DNA of 64,000 nucleotides, taken from the NCBI RefSeq assembly GCF_001424985.1, contig NZ_LMDA01000001.1:682001-746000 (forward strand), read 5' to 3'. Below, one piece after another: positions 29,472 to 38,784 of the stretch (the stretch's first letter is position 1; each line of letters starts with the position of its first letter). A program made the position numbers and the translations under genes. Source of the stretch: Rhizobium sp. Root1212 (lineage in GTDB: Bacteria; Pseudomonadota; Alphaproteobacteria; Rhizobiales; Rhizobiaceae). Below the pieces are notes generated by a model, which did not search any database, was not told the origin of the DNA, and worked only from the letters and a program-made list of their open reading frames with translations.

Positions 29472-30947
29472 ATGAGCAGCCAGATCATTCCTGTCGAGCC
29501 CTTTGACTATGTCGTATTCGGCGGCACGGGCGACCTCGCCGAGCGCAAGCTGCTGCCGGCCCTCTATCACCGCCAGCTCGACGGCCTGTTTTCCGAGCCG
29601 ACCCGGATCATCGGCGCTTCGCGCAGCACGCTGACCAACGAGGAATACCGCAAGTTCGCCGATACCGCCCTCAAGGAATATCTGAAGGAAGGCGAGTATC
29701 AGGAAGACCAGGTCAAGGCCTTCATCAACCGGCTGTTCTACGTGCCGGTCGATGCCAAGTCCGACCTCGGATGGGACAATCTGAAGGCCCTGCTGGACGA
29801 AGGCAAGGACCGCGTGCGCGCCTTCTATCTCGCCGTCGCCCCCGGCATTTTCGGCGATATTTCCGAGCGCATCCGCGACCACAAGCTGATCACAAAATCG
29901 ACCCGCATCGTCGTCGAAAAGCCGATCGGCCGCGACCTTGCTTCGGCGCTGGAACTCAACGACACGATCGGCAAGTTCTTCCGCGAAGACCAGATTTTCC
30001 GCATCGACCACTATCTCGGCAAGGAAACGGTGCAGAACCTGATGGCGCTGCGCTTTGCCAATGCGCTCTACGAGCCGCTGTGGAATGCCGACCATATCGA
30101 CCACGTGCAGATCACGGTCGCCGAATCCGTCGGCCTCGAAAGCCGCGCCGGTTACTACGACAAGGCCGGCGCGCTGCGCGACATGGTGCAGAACCACATC
30201 CTGCAGCTGCTCTGCCTCGTTGCCATGGAAGTGCCGCCGTCGATGAACGCGGAAGCCGTGCGCGACGAGAAGCTGAAGGTGCTGCGCGCCCTGAAGCCGA
30301 TCAATGCCAAGAATGTCGAGAAGCTGACGGTGCGCGGCCAGTACAAGGCCGGCGCCTCTGCCGGCGGCGCGGTCAAGGGCTATCTGGAAGAGCTTGAAGG
30401 CGGGGTTTCCAACACCGAGACCTTCGTTGCCATCAAGGCCGAGATCGGCAACTGGCGCTGGGCCGGCGTTCCCTTCTACATCCGCACGGGCAAACGTCTT
30501 GCCGGCCGCATGTCGGAAATCGTCATCACCTTCAAGTCGATCCCGCATTCGATCTTCGACGACGCCGCCGGCCGCATCGCCCAGAACCAGCTCATCATCC
30601 GCCTTCAGCCCGATGAGGGCGTCAAGCAGTCTTTGATGATCAAGGACCCCGGCCAGGGCGGCATGCGGCTGCGCAACGTCTCGCTCGACATGACCTTTGC
30701 CGAGGCCTTCAAGGCCCGCACCGCCGATGCCTATGAACGCTTGCTGCTCGACGTCGTCAGGAACAACCAGACGCTGTTCATGCGCCGCGACGAAGTGGAA
30801 GCCGCATGGCAGTGGGTGGACCCGATCCTGAAGGCCTGGGACGATGTCGGCCAGCAGCCGCAGTCCTACACGGCCGGCACCTGGGGGCCGAGCCAGGCCA
30901 TCGCGCTGATCGAGCGTGACGGCCGCACCTGGCACGAAGTGATCTGA
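29472..30947 (+). CDS. zwf: Glucose-6-phosphate 1-dehydrogenase
   Basis: This 491-residue enzyme oxidises glucose 6-phosphate to 6-phosphogluconolactone with NADP+ or NAD+. The nucleotide motif is VVFGGTGDLAERKL (residues 15-28) and the active-site block is RIDHYLGKE, beginning at R177 with the catalytic His in AVESVGLESRAGYYD-type surroundings. EKPIGRD precedes it. Start ATG 29472 was chosen over a TTG four codons earlier. Its ribosome site is weak. It is the first gene of the zwf-pgl-edd group that makes up the oxidative Entner-Doudoroff route, the main hexose pathway in rhizobia. Confidence 0.96.
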   Translation: MSSQIIPVEPFDYVVFGGTGDLAERKLLPALYHRQLDGLFSEPTRIIGASRSTLTNEEYRKFADTALKEYLKEGEYQEDQVKAFINRLFYVPVDAKSDLGWDNLKALLDEGKDRVRAFYLAVAPGIFGDISERIRDHKLITKSTRIVVEKPIGRDLASALELNDTIGKFFREDQIFRIDHYLGKETVQNLMALRFANALYEPLWNADHIDHVQITVAESVGLESRAGYYDKAGALRDMVQNHILQLLCLVAMEVPPSMNAEAVRDEKLKVLRALKPINAKNVEKLTVRGQYKAGASAGGAVKGYLEELEGGVSNTETFVAIKAEIGNWRWAGVPFYIRTGKRLAGRMSEIVITFKSIPHSIFDDAAGRIAQNQLIIRLQPDEGVKQSLMIKDPGQGGMRLRNVSLDMTFAEAFKARTADAYERLLLDVVRNNQTLFMRRDEVEAAWQWVDPILKAWDDVGQQPQSYTAGTWGPSQAIALIERDGRTWHEVI

Positions 30948-30956
30948 GGAGCGATC

Positions 30957-31655
30957 ATGGGGGAGGTTTTGCATACATACGAAAACGGCGCAGCGCTGGC
31001 TGAAGGGCTCGCCGACGCCGTCGCCAAGGCGCTTTCGAACGCGATTGCCGCCCGCGGCACGGCAACGCTGGTCGTCTCCGGCGGCTCGACGCCAAAGGCG
31101 TTTTTCCAGATGCTGTCCACCCGCGCGCTCGACTGGCCGAAGGTCGTGGTCACGCTGGTCGACGAGCGCTTCGTGCCGCCGGAAAGCGATCGTTCCAACC
31201 ACAAGCTGGTGATGGACAATCTGCTGCGGAACGCAGCAAGCAGCGCCCGCTTCCTGCCGCTCTACCATGCGGCGGCCGATGCGGAGCAATCCGCCCGGCT
31301 TTCGAGCGAGGCGACCACCACGCTCGGCGCGCCCTTCGACGTGGTGATCCTCGGCATGGGAACGGACGGGCACACCGCCTCGTTCTTCCCCGGCGGCACG
31401 CGCCTTGCCGAAGCGCTTGACGCCGCGACCCCGCGTGGGATCATCACCATGGAAGCCGAAGGAGCGGGCGAGCCGCGCCTGACATTCACATTCTCCAGCC
31501 TTCAGGATGCCGGGCTTCTGATCCTGCATATCGAAGGCAACGGCAAGAAGGATGTTCTTGCCAAGGCGAAAGCGCCCGGAGACGAGGCGGAAATGCCGAT
31601 CCGCGCTATATTGCGCCGGGCCGCATCGCCGTTGCAGGTCTACTGGGCACCCTGA
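30957..31655 (+). CDS. pgl: 6-phosphogluconolactonase
   Basis: This 232-residue hydrolase of the SugarP isomerase-like family opens 6-phosphogluconolactone. Conserved blocks are VVSGGSTPKAFFQML (about residues 38-52), VTLVDERFVPPESDRSN, and the catalytic GMGTDGHTASFFPG near residue 140. GAGGAG lies 6 bases before the ATG. It begins 9 bases after the zwf stop, so the two are cotranscribed. Confidence 0.95.
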   Translation: MGEVLHTYENGAALAEGLADAVAKALSNAIAARGTATLVVSGGSTPKAFFQMLSTRALDWPKVVVTLVDERFVPPESDRSNHKLVMDNLLRNAASSARFLPLYHAAADAEQSARLSSEATTTLGAPFDVVILGMGTDGHTASFFPGGTRLAEALDAATPRGIITMEAEGAGEPRLTFTFSSLQDAGLLILHIEGNGKKDVLAKAKAPGDEAEMPIRAILRRAASPLQVYWAP

Positions 31656-31694
31656 CGCCCCTCCGGGACCCAAGACCCGGAAGCGTCATCTCCC

Positions 31695-31721
31695 GGCTGC
31701 GCGGAAGTCGCGCAGCCTTTT
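31695..31721 (+). terminator. Putative partial terminator between pgl and edd
   Basis: GGCTGCGCG and CGCGCAGCC form a perfect 9-base-pair stem with a 5-base loop, followed by TTTT. It lies 40 bases after pgl and 85 bases before edd. A further palindrome, GGAGCGAAACGCTCC, lies at 31777-31791. edd may therefore be partly uncoupled from zwf-pgl. Confidence 0.5.
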
Positions 31722-31805
31722 CGAAGTGTCGCGACGCCATCTCGCGTTTTCGATGATGCAGGCGCCGCAAAGCCAAGGAGCGAAACGCTCCGGAACAGGA
31801 TTGCC

Positions 31806-33626
31806 ATGGCCGTCGATTCCCGCATTGCCGCCATCACCGCCCGTATCGTCGAGCGCTCCAAGCCCTATCGCGAGCCCTATCTGGAGCGCGTGCGCAACGC
31901 CGCCGCCAAGGGCGTGCACCGCTCTATTCTCGGCTGTGGCAACCTCGCTCACGGCTTTGCCGTCTGTTCCCCCTCGGAAAAGGCCGCGCTGGCGGGTGAC
32001 ACCGTGCCGAACCTCGGCATCATCACCTCCTATAACGACATGCTCTCGGCGCATCAGCCCTTCGAGACCTATCCGGCGCTGATCCGCCAGGCGGCGCATG
32101 AAGCCGGCGGCATCGCGCAGGTCGCAGGCGGCGTGCCCGCCATGTGCGACGGCGTCACGCAGGGGCAGCCGGGCATGGAGCTGTCGCTGTTTTCCCGCGA
32201 CCTGATCGCCATGGCGGCCGGCATCGGCCTGTCGCACAATATGTTCGATAGCACGGTCTATCTCGGCGTCTGCGACAAGATCGTGCCCGGCCTGATGATC
32301 GCGGCGATGACCTTCGGCCACCTGCCGGCCGTGTTCATCCCCGCCGGCCCCATGACCACGGGCCTGCCCAACGACGAAAAGGCCCGCGTGCGCCAGCTTT
32401 ATGCCGAAGGCAAGGTCGGCCGCGACGAGCTGCTGGAAGCCGAATCCAAGTCCTATCACGGCCCCGGCACCTGCACCTTCTACGGCACCGCCAACTCCAA
32501 CCAGATGCTGATGGAGATCATGGGCTTCCACCTGCCCGGCGCCTCCTTCATCAATCCGGGCACACCGCTGCGCGATGCCTTGACCAAGGAAGCGACCAGG
32601 CGGGCGCTTGCGATCACCGCTCTCGGCAACGAGTTCACGCCGGCCGGCGAGATGATCGACGAGCGCTCGATCGTCAACGGCGTCATCGGCCTGCATGCCA
32701 CCGGCGGCTCGACCAACCACACCATGCACCTCGTCGCCATGGCCCGCGCCGGCGGCATCGCGCTGACCTGGCAGGATATTTCGGAGCTTTCCGACATTAT
32801 CCCGCTGCTTGCCCGCGTCTACCCGAACGGTCTTGCCGACGTGAACCATTTCCACGCCGCCGGCGGCATGGGCTATCTTATCAGCCAACTCCTGAAAGGC
32901 GGCCTGCTGCATGACGACGTGCGTACCGTCTACGGCCAGGGGCTCGATGCCTACGCAATCGACGTCAAGCTCGGCGCCAATGGCGGCGTGCTGCGCGAAC
33001 CGGCACCGGAACACAGCCACGACCCGAAGGTGCTTGCCACCGTCGAGCATCCGTTCCAGCACACCGGCGGCCTGAAGATGCTTTCCGGCAATCTCGGCAA
33101 GGCGGTCATCAAGACATCCGCCGTCAAGCCGGAACGCCATATCATCGAGGCTCCGGCCAAGATCTTCCATGACCAGTCGGAGCTGCAGGCGGCCTTCAAG
33201 GAAGGCAAGCTGGAGGGCAATTTCATCGCCGTCGTGCGCTTCCAGGGTCCGAAGGCCAACGGCATGCCGGAACTGCACAAGCTGACCACCGTGCTCGGCA
33301 TCCTGCAGGACCGCGGCCAGACGGTGGCGCTGGTGACGGACGGCCGCATGTCCGGCGCCTCCGGCAAGGTGCCGTCGGCGATCCACATGACGCCGGAAGC
33401 CAAGGATGGCGGCCCGATCGCCAAGGTGCGCGAAGGCGACATCATCCGGCTGGATGCCGTTGCCGGCACCATCGAGGTGCTGGGCGACCAGCAGGAATTT
33501 GCGGCACGCGAGGCGGTCACGGCCGATCTGTCGCACAATGAATTCGGCATGGGCCGGGAGTTGTTCGCGCCGTTCCGCGCGATTGCGGGAACTGCGGATC
33601 ATGGGGCGAGCGTGCTGTTTCACTGA
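31806..33626 (+). CDS. edd: Phosphogluconate dehydratase
   Basis: This 606-residue [4Fe-4S] dehydratase of the IlvD/Edd family converts 6-phosphogluconate to 2-keto-3-deoxy-6-phosphogluconate. IlvD/Edd markers are [20 protein letters not shown] with a cluster cysteine, [13 protein letters not shown] with a second cysteine, the [18 protein letters not shown] block with the third, and [15 protein letters not shown] near the C-terminus. The length is normal. The aldolase gene eda is not in this window, so the pathway is completed elsewhere. Confidence 0.96.
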   Translation: MAVDSRIAAITARIVERSKPYREPYLERVRNAAAKGVHRSILGCGNLAHGFAVCSPSEKAALAGDTVPNLGIITSYNDMLSAHQPFETYPALIRQAAHEAGGIAQVAGGVPAMCDGVTQGQPGMELSLFSRDLIAMAAGIGLSHNMFDSTVYLGVCDKIVPGLMIAAMTFGHLPAVFIPAGPMTTGLPNDEKARVRQLYAEGKVGRDELLEAESKSYHGPGTCTFYGTANSNQMLMEIMGFHLPGASFINPGTPLRDALTKEATRRALAITALGNEFTPAGEMIDERSIVNGVIGLHATGGSTNHTMHLVAMARAGGIALTWQDISELSDIIPLLARVYPNGLADVNHFHAAGGMGYLISQLLKGGLLHDDVRTVYGQGLDAYAIDVKLGANGGVLREPAPEHSHDPKVLATVEHPFQHTGGLKMLSGNLGKAVIKTSAVKPERHIIEAPAKIFHDQSELQAAFKEGKLEGNFIAVVRFQGPKANGMPELHKLTTVLGILQDRGQTVALVTDGRMSGASGKVPSAIHMTPEAKDGGPIAKVREGDIIRLDAVAGTIEVLGDQQEFAAREAVTADLSHNEFGMGRELFAPFRAIAGTADHGASVLFH

Positions 33627-33654
33627 ATGCCGAGACCGCAGCATTTTGCGGCAT

Positions 33655-33738
33655 CACCCCCCTCTGTCAGCGCGAGAGGCAGCCTCCTGCCAATCTCCCC
33701 CCTTGAGGGGGAGATGCCCGACAGGGCAGAGGGGGGTG
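33655..33738. repeat. Palindromic intergenic repeat after edd
   Basis: CACCCCCCTCTGTC (33655-33668) and GACAGGGCAGAGGGGGGTG (33720-33738) are outer inverted arms. The inner CTCCCCCCTTGAGGGGGAG forms a second stem. It resembles a different repeat class from the RIME copies above, of the kind common between rhizobial genes, and would end transcripts from both edd and the convergent gene. Confidence 0.65.
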
Positions 33739-33766
33739 AAGCGGCCTGCTCGACGCCAACCGCCCC

Positions 33767-34132
33767 CTACGGCAACGGCCCAGGGTGCATGTCCCGACGG
33801 CCGTCATAGCGTTCGATCTTCAGTTCGAAGAGATCGATATGCTCGATGCAGCGCGCATTGACGGAAACCTTGTCGCCGGGATAGCCGGTGCGCAAGAGTG
33901 CGACACCGCAGGTCGGGCAAAAATGATGACCCTCGGTGACGCAGCGCCAGACATAGGTGGACATCCGCTTCTTTTCGCCGAGCAGCGTGATGCGGTCGGC
34001 GGGGATTTTCCAGTGCAGGAAACCGGAGCGCCGGCAGGTCGAGCAATTGCATTCGATCAGGTCTTCGAGATCGGCATCGACCTCGAAGCGGATATCGCCG
34101 CAATGGCAGGAAAGCCTGTAGGGTTTTTCCAT
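33767..34132 (-). CDS. GFA/CENP-V-type zinc protein
   Basis: This 121-residue protein has the zinc-binding cysteine groups of the GFA (glutathione-dependent formaldehyde-activating)/CENP-V family: SCHCGDIRFE (residues 9-18), CNCSTCRRSG (29-38) and FCPTCGVALL (about 71-80). No membrane segment is present. Family members are small, often linked to glutathione-adduct chemistry, but most are uncharacterised. It is isolated between the repeat after edd and a PilZ-like gene. Confidence 0.83.
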   Translation of the reverse strand: MEKPYRLSCHCGDIRFEVDADLEDLIECNCSTCRRSGFLHWKIPADRITLLGEKKRMSTYVWRCVTEGHHFCPTCGVALLRTGYPGDKVSVNARCIEHIDLFELKIERYDGRRDMHPGPLP

Positions 34133-34224
34133 GCTTGATCACCCCGCTGCAACACGCCATCCATGACATCCGCCCGGAAGCGAAAGAGTCAAGCGCCAGC
34201 TGCATCAATCGGGAAAATCGAACC

Positions 34225-34629
34225 TCAGCCGTAAATATCGAGCACGCGGTTGCGATGATTGGGGTGCGTCGAATAGACGAAGATGCGGTTCAGATCGCGG
34301 TCGCTGATCAGCCGCAGGAAGCGGGCTTCCACCACGTTGTTGGCGTGAACGCGCTTGACGAGGCAGCCGACCATGCCGATGCGGGCGCTCGGCACGTCGA
34401 GATAGAAATTCTGCGGCAGCTTGAACTGGGTCGGCATCGTCAGCACGGCGCTGCTCTTGGAAATCTTGATGATTTGGCAGCGGCGGGAGGACAGATTGGT
34501 CATCCCGTTTTCGGTATATTCGATCCGCGCATCGTTCATCGTGTCTTCCATCGGGAAGTTTGCTTCCCGATCATACATGAACGACTCTTCCTTGCTGAGG
34601 TAAGTCGGGCGATCGACTGCGCCTGCCAT
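34225..34629 (-). CDS. Small PilZ-like protein
   Basis: This 134-residue soluble protein contains a beta-rich block (SSRRCQIIKISKSSAVLTM, then FYLDVPSARIGMVGCLVKRV and VVEARFLR) that has the fold pattern of short rhizobial PilZ proteins. The usual c-di-GMP-binding RxxxR is not clearly present, and the D/NxSxxG motif is replaced by KISKSSAVL. If it is a PilZ protein it is a degenerate one that may not bind c-di-GMP. The start is preceded by a long 5' region with GGAGGTGAG near 34666. The assignment is moderate. Confidence 0.55.
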   Translation of the reverse strand: MAGAVDRPTYLSKEESFMYDREANFPMEDTMNDARIEYTENGMTNLSSRRCQIIKISKSSAVLTMPTQFKLPQNFYLDVPSARIGMVGCLVKRVHANNVVEARFLRLISDRDLNRIFVYSTHPNHRNRVLDIYG

Positions 34630-34702
34630 TTCCGTGTCCCCTTCCGTTTGATCCCACTCAATATTAGGAGGTGAGATTTAACAGAGGGTGAGTCGCCATC
34701 AA

Positions 34703-34731
34703 AAAAGCCGCCGATTTTGCCAGCGGCTTTT
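34703..34731 (-). terminator. Terminator of the agl operon
   Basis: AAAAGCCGC and GCGGCTTTT pair over an 11-base loop. On the minus strand the stem is followed by TTTTTT. It starts 18 bases after the aglK stop codon, so it closes the aglEFGAK transcript. Confidence 0.85.
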
Positions 34732-34749
34732 CAGGAAAATTGCATGAAA

Positions 34750-35838
34750 TCAGCGGCGGTAGGTCTTGCCGGCCTCATCGAAGAGATGAAGCTTCGCCCT
34801 GTCGGCGGTAAACCGTACCTTGGCGCCGCGCTTAACATCAAGAATACCGGGCACCTTGGCGATGATCGGCTCATTGGCGACAAGGCCTTCGATATAGAGC
34901 AGCGTCACCTCGCCCAGCGCCTCGATGATCGAGACCGTGCCTTCAAACAGGAAATTCTCGCCTTCGGCAATGCGCAGATCCTCCGGGCGTACACCGAAGC
35001 TTGCCGACTTGCCGGTTTCGGCGGCTGCCGTCGGGATATCCAGCGTGTCGCGTTTACCGCCCACCAGCTCCACCGTCGTCTGCTGGCCGGTCGCAACGAT
35101 CTTGGCCGGGATGACGTTCATGGCAGGTGAGCCAATGAAGCGGGCGACGAACAGGTTTGCCGGGCGCTCGTAAAGATCGAGCGGGGCGCCGACCTGTTCG
35201 ATATGGCCGGCAGAGAGCACGACGATGCGGTCGGCAAGCGTCATCGCTTCCACCTGGTCGTGGGTGACGTAGATCATCGTCGTGTCGGCCATGGCTTCCG
35301 AGAGCTTGGCGATCTCGATGCGGGTGGCGACGCGCAGGGCCGCGTCGAGGTTCGACAGCGGCTCGTCGAAGAGGAAGACCTTCGGGTTGCGGCAGATGGC
35401 GCGGCCGATAGCGACGCGCTGGCGCTGGCCGCCGGAAAGGGCTTTCGGCAGGCGATCGAGATATTTGGTGAGCTGCAGGATGTCGGCGGCCGAGCGCACG
35501 CGGCGGTCGATCTCTTCCTTGCTCTCCTTGGCGATGCGCATGCCGAAGGCCATGTTGTCGTAAACGGTCATATGCGGATAGAGCGCATAGGACTGGAACA
35601 CCATGGCGATACCGCGCTTCGACGGCGGTACATCGTTGACGCGCTCGCCCTCGATGAACATGTCACCGCCGCTGATTTCCTCAAGACCGGCGATCATGCG
35701 CAGCAAGGTCGATTTTCCGCAGCCCGAGGGGCCGACGAAAACCACGAATTCGCCCTTCCTGATCTCCAGGTCGATACCGTGGATCACGTCTACCGCGCCG
35801 TAGGACTTGCGGATATTCTTCAGCTCAAGACCTGCCAT
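34750..35838 (-). CDS. aglK: Alpha-glucoside ABC transporter ATP-binding protein AglK
   Basis: This 362-residue ATPase is of the MalK/UgpC type. Walker A is GPSGCGKST (near residue 37), the Q-loop lies in AMVFQSYALYPHM, the signature is ALSGGQRQRVAIGRAI, Walker B is VFLFDEPLSNLD, and the switch is in YVTHDQVEAM. A C-terminal TOBE/OB region follows from about residue 240. It is the last gene of the agl order E-F-G-A-K seen in S. meliloti, on one strand with the terminator beyond. It powers import of maltose, sucrose, trehalose and similar alpha-glucosides. Confidence 0.92.
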   Translation of the reverse strand: MAGLELKNIRKSYGAVDVIHGIDLEIRKGEFVVFVGPSGCGKSTLLRMIAGLEEISGGDMFIEGERVNDVPPSKRGIAMVFQSYALYPHMTVYDNMAFGMRIAKESKEEIDRRVRSAADILQLTKYLDRLPKALSGGQRQRVAIGRAICRNPKVFLFDEPLSNLDAALRVATRIEIAKLSEAMADTTMIYVTHDQVEAMTLADRIVVLSAGHIEQVGAPLDLYERPANLFVARFIGSPAMNVIPAKIVATGQQTTVELVGGKRDTLDIPTAAAETGKSASFGVRPEDLRIAEGENFLFEGTVSIIEALGEVTLLYIEGLVANEPIIAKVPGILDVKRGAKVRFTADRAKLHLFDEAGKTYRR

Positions 35839-35895
35839 GCCATCCTCCCCTTCATTCCCGATATATCCGGCCTTTTTCCAAGGCCGCTTTGACTG

Positions 35896-37560
35896 TCAGA
35901 CAAACCGCGCGAAAAACCCGCTCCACGCCGGCAGCGTGATGCGTTCCTCGCCGAGTTCAGATGCAAATCCATGCCCCTGCAGCACTTCCAGTATTTCGGC
36001 CGGCCGCTCCACCGTCGCCGCCTCGCCGCTCATATTGTAGAGGCAGAAGATGGTTTCGTTGCCGTGGGTGCGGGTGAAGCCGAGCACCGGCGCCTGATAG
36101 GGGCGGAAGTCGATCTCGCCCTTGGCGAAGGCCGGATATTGTTTGCGGAAGGCGAGGAAGCGGCGATAGTGCTGCAGCACGGAGCGCATATCCTGCTCCT
36201 GCACCGAAACGGCGCGGGCAACGTGCTCCGGCGGCACCGGCAGCCAGGTCTTGGCGGCGCTGAAGCCGCCATTTGCCTGCTTCGCATCCCAGACCATCGG
36301 CGTGCGGCAACCGTCGCGACCCTTGAAATCCGGCCAGAACTGGATGCCGTAGGGGTCCTGCAGGTCTTCAAAGGCGAGATCGGCTTCGGTCAGGCCCAGT
36401 TCCTCGCCCTGATAGATGCAGACGGAGCCGCGTAGCGTCATCAGCAGGCTTGCGAGGAACTTCGCATGGGCGTCGCGACCGGCGATATCCTGGCCCCAGC
36501 GGGTGATGTGGCGCACGACGTCGTGGTTCGAAAAGGCCCAGCAGGCCCAGCCTTCCGGTGCGGCCCGCTCGAAGGCGTGCTGCACCTCGGCGACGCCGGC
36601 CGGCGTCAGCGGATCGGGCGCCAGGAACTCGAAGGCGTAGCACATATGCATCTTGTCGCCGCCGGAGGTGTACTGGCCGGCGATCTCGAGGCCGATCTGG
36701 CTGTCGCCGACTTCGCCGACGGCGGCGATGGCCGGAAACTCGTCCATGACGGCGCGGAAACGGCGCAGGAAAGCGAGGTTTTCCGGCTGGTTCTTGTCGT
36801 AGAGATGTTCCTGATAATTGTACGGATTGACCGCCGGCGCGGTGTTGGCGTTGCGGCGCTCCGGCGCCAGCGCCGGGTTGTCGCGCAGCTGCTTGTCGTG
36901 AAAGTAGAAGTTGATGGTATCGAGGCGGAAGCCGTCGACGCCGCGCTCCAGCCAGAAACGCTCGACGCCAAGAAGCGCGTCCTGAACCTCGGGATTGTGG
37001 AGGTTGAGGTCCGGTTGCGAGGTCAGGAAGTTATGCATGTAATATTGCAGGCGCGTCGGGTCCCAGGCCCAAGCTGAGCCACCGAAGATCGACAGCCAGT
37101 TGTTCGGCGGCGTGCCGTCGGGTTTGGAATCCGCCCAGACATACCAGTCAGCCTTGGGATTGTAGCGGCTTGAGCGGCTTTCGACGAACCAGGGATGCTG
37201 GTCGGAGGTGTGAGACAGCACGAGATCGATCATCACCCGGATACCGAGGCGATGGGCTTCGGCGATCAGCGCGTCGAAATCGGCAAGTTCGCCGAAGAGC
37301 GGGTCGATGCCGCGGTAGTCCGAGACATCGTAACCAAAATCCTTCATCGGCGAGGTGAAGAACGGCGAAATCCAGATCGCATCGACGCCGAGCGAGGCGA
37401 CGTAAGGCAACCTTGCGGTGATGCCCCTGAGATCGCCGATGCCGTCGCTGTTGGAATCCTGGTAGCTGCGCGGATAGATCTGGTAGATCACCGCGCCGCG
37501 CCACCAGTCCCGGTCGGGGGTCAGCAGGGTTTCGCCCGGTTTCGATACGGTCATGTTCAT
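35896..37560 (-). CDS. aglA: Cytoplasmic alpha-glucosidase AglA (GH13)
   Basis: This 554-residue glycoside hydrolase family 13 enzyme splits imported alpha-glucosides. The conserved regions are all present: MIDLVLSHTSD (region I), GFRLDTINF with nucleophile D214 (region II), VGEVGDSQI with acid/base E283 (region III), and NHDVVRH with D347 (region IV). There is no signal peptide, which fits an enzyme inside the cell. Two ATG codons (37560 and 37554) are possible starts. It lies between aglG and aglK in the operon. Confidence 0.93.
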   Translation of the reverse strand: MNMTVSKPGETLLTPDRDWWRGAVIYQIYPRSYQDSNSDGIGDLRGITARLPYVASLGVDAIWISPFFTSPMKDFGYDVSDYRGIDPLFGELADFDALIAEAHRLGIRVMIDLVLSHTSDQHPWFVESRSSRYNPKADWYVWADSKPDGTPPNNWLSIFGGSAWAWDPTRLQYYMHNFLTSQPDLNLHNPEVQDALLGVERFWLERGVDGFRLDTINFYFHDKQLRDNPALAPERRNANTAPAVNPYNYQEHLYDKNQPENLAFLRRFRAVMDEFPAIAAVGEVGDSQIGLEIAGQYTSGGDKMHMCYAFEFLAPDPLTPAGVAEVQHAFERAAPEGWACWAFSNHDVVRHITRWGQDIAGRDAHAKFLASLLMTLRGSVCIYQGEELGLTEADLAFEDLQDPYGIQFWPDFKGRDGCRTPMVWDAKQANGGFSAAKTWLPVPPEHVARAVSVQEQDMRSVLQHYRRFLAFRKQYPAFAKGEIDFRPYQAPVLGFTRTHGNETIFCLYNMSGEAATVERPAEILEVLQGHGFASELGEERITLPAWSGFFARFV

Positions 37561-37637
37561 TTCGCTTGTCGTCCTGTGCTCTCTGTCTTTACGCAATTCC
37601 AGGCGGAAAATCGCTGCCTACTTTTCCCGGAATTGCT

Positions 37638-38783
37638 TTAGCCGCCCTTGACCGAGCCCGCCAGCAGGCCGCGCACAAGGTAGCGCTGCAGGCTGAAGAA
37701 GACGATCAGCGGAACGATGATGGTGATGAAGGCCGACGCCGTCAGGATTTCCCAGTTGCCGCCGCGGCTACCCAAGAGATTGACGAGGCGACCGGTGAGG
37801 ACCAGCTCGTTGTTGCCCGTGCCGAGGAACACCATGGCCACCAAGAGGTCGTTCCAGGTCCAAAGGAACTGGAAGATCGCGAAGGAGGCGAGCGCCGGGA
37901 AGGAGAGCGGCAGGATGATCTTGACGAAGATGTCGAAGTCGCTCGCGCCATCGACGCGGGCGGATTCCATGATTTCGCGCGGCAGGCCGGCCATGTAGTT
38001 GCGCAGGAGATAGATGGCTAGCGGCAGGCCGAAGCCGGTATGGGCAAGCCAGATGCCCATATAGGTCTTGGCCGGCACCCCGAAGAAGCCACCGACGCCG
38101 TTATAGAGCTTCAGAAGCGGGATCAGCGACATCTGCAGCGGCACGACGAGCAGGCCGACGACAACCGCGATCAGCAGGGAGCGGCCCGGAAACTCCATCC
38201 AGGCCAGCGCATAGGCGGCGAAGGCGGCGATCAGGATCGGGATGATGGTCGAGGGAATGGCGACCGTCAGCGAGTTGATGAAGGAGGCGCCGATGCCTTC
38301 GGCATTCAGCACTTCGTGGTAGTTGTCGAGGGTGAAGCGGGGCGGCGTGGAGGCGGTGAAGAAGATGCGCTGGCCACGCGCGCCTTCCATGGATTTATCC
38401 GAGACGATCTCGTAGCTGCCGTCTTCCTGCACCGTCAGCTTCGCGCCGTCGGCGAGATCGACCGTTTCCCCGGCCTTGAAGGCAACGGGTTCGCGGCTGG
38501 ATATGCCGAAGGCCGAAACCTTTCCGGCGTCGCTGTCACGGACATTGCCCGAGATCACGAACTTGCCGTCGCGCTCGACCTGGGCTTCGGCGGTCGGGGC
38601 GCGGAAGACGTCGTTGCGGGTCGAGCTGGAGAGCGCGGTCCACCAGCCGGAAACGGCGAGCTGGTCCTTGTCGCGCAGCGAGGAGATGAGAAGGCCGGCG
38701 GTCGGCAGCGTCCAGATCAGGACGAGAAGCAGAACCGACGCGTGGACAATCCACATCAGGGGAGAACGTGCAGCACCTATCAT
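37638..38783 (-). CDS. aglG: Alpha-glucoside ABC transporter permease AglG
   Basis: This 381-residue MalG-type permease begins with an N-terminal membrane segment (LMWIVHASVLLLVLIWTLP), followed by an unusually long periplasmic stretch of about 150 residues before the channel part. This long insertion is typical of AglG and rare in other MalG proteins. The EAA loop reads REIMESARVDGASDFDIFVK, near residue 290. It starts one base before the aglF stop, so the two are coupled. Confidence 0.9.
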   Translation of the reverse strand: MIGAARSPLMWIVHASVLLLVLIWTLPTAGLLISSLRDKDQLAVSGWWTALSSSTRNDVFRAPTAEAQVERDGKFVISGNVRDSDAGKVSAFGISSREPVAFKAGETVDLADGAKLTVQEDGSYEIVSDKSMEGARGQRIFFTASTPPRFTLDNYHEVLNAEGIGASFINSLTVAIPSTIIPILIAAFAAYALAWMEFPGRSLLIAVVVGLLVVPLQMSLIPLLKLYNGVGGFFGVPAKTYMGIWLAHTGFGLPLAIYLLRNYMAGLPREIMESARVDGASDFDIFVKIILPLSFPALASFAIFQFLWTWNDLLVAMVFLGTGNNELVLTGRLVNLLGSRGGNWEILTASAFITIIVPLIVFFSLQRYLVRGLLAGSVKGG

Positions 38784-38784
38784 C

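Noticed and set aside
29274-31673. A 799-codon frame opposite zwf and pgl
   Set aside because: It runs through a RIME repeat and two well-identified genes on the other strand and has no recognisable domain. It is a shadow of high GC at third positions.
31686-33644. A 652-codon frame opposite edd
   Set aside because: Same reason: edd is certain and the antisense product is without motifs.
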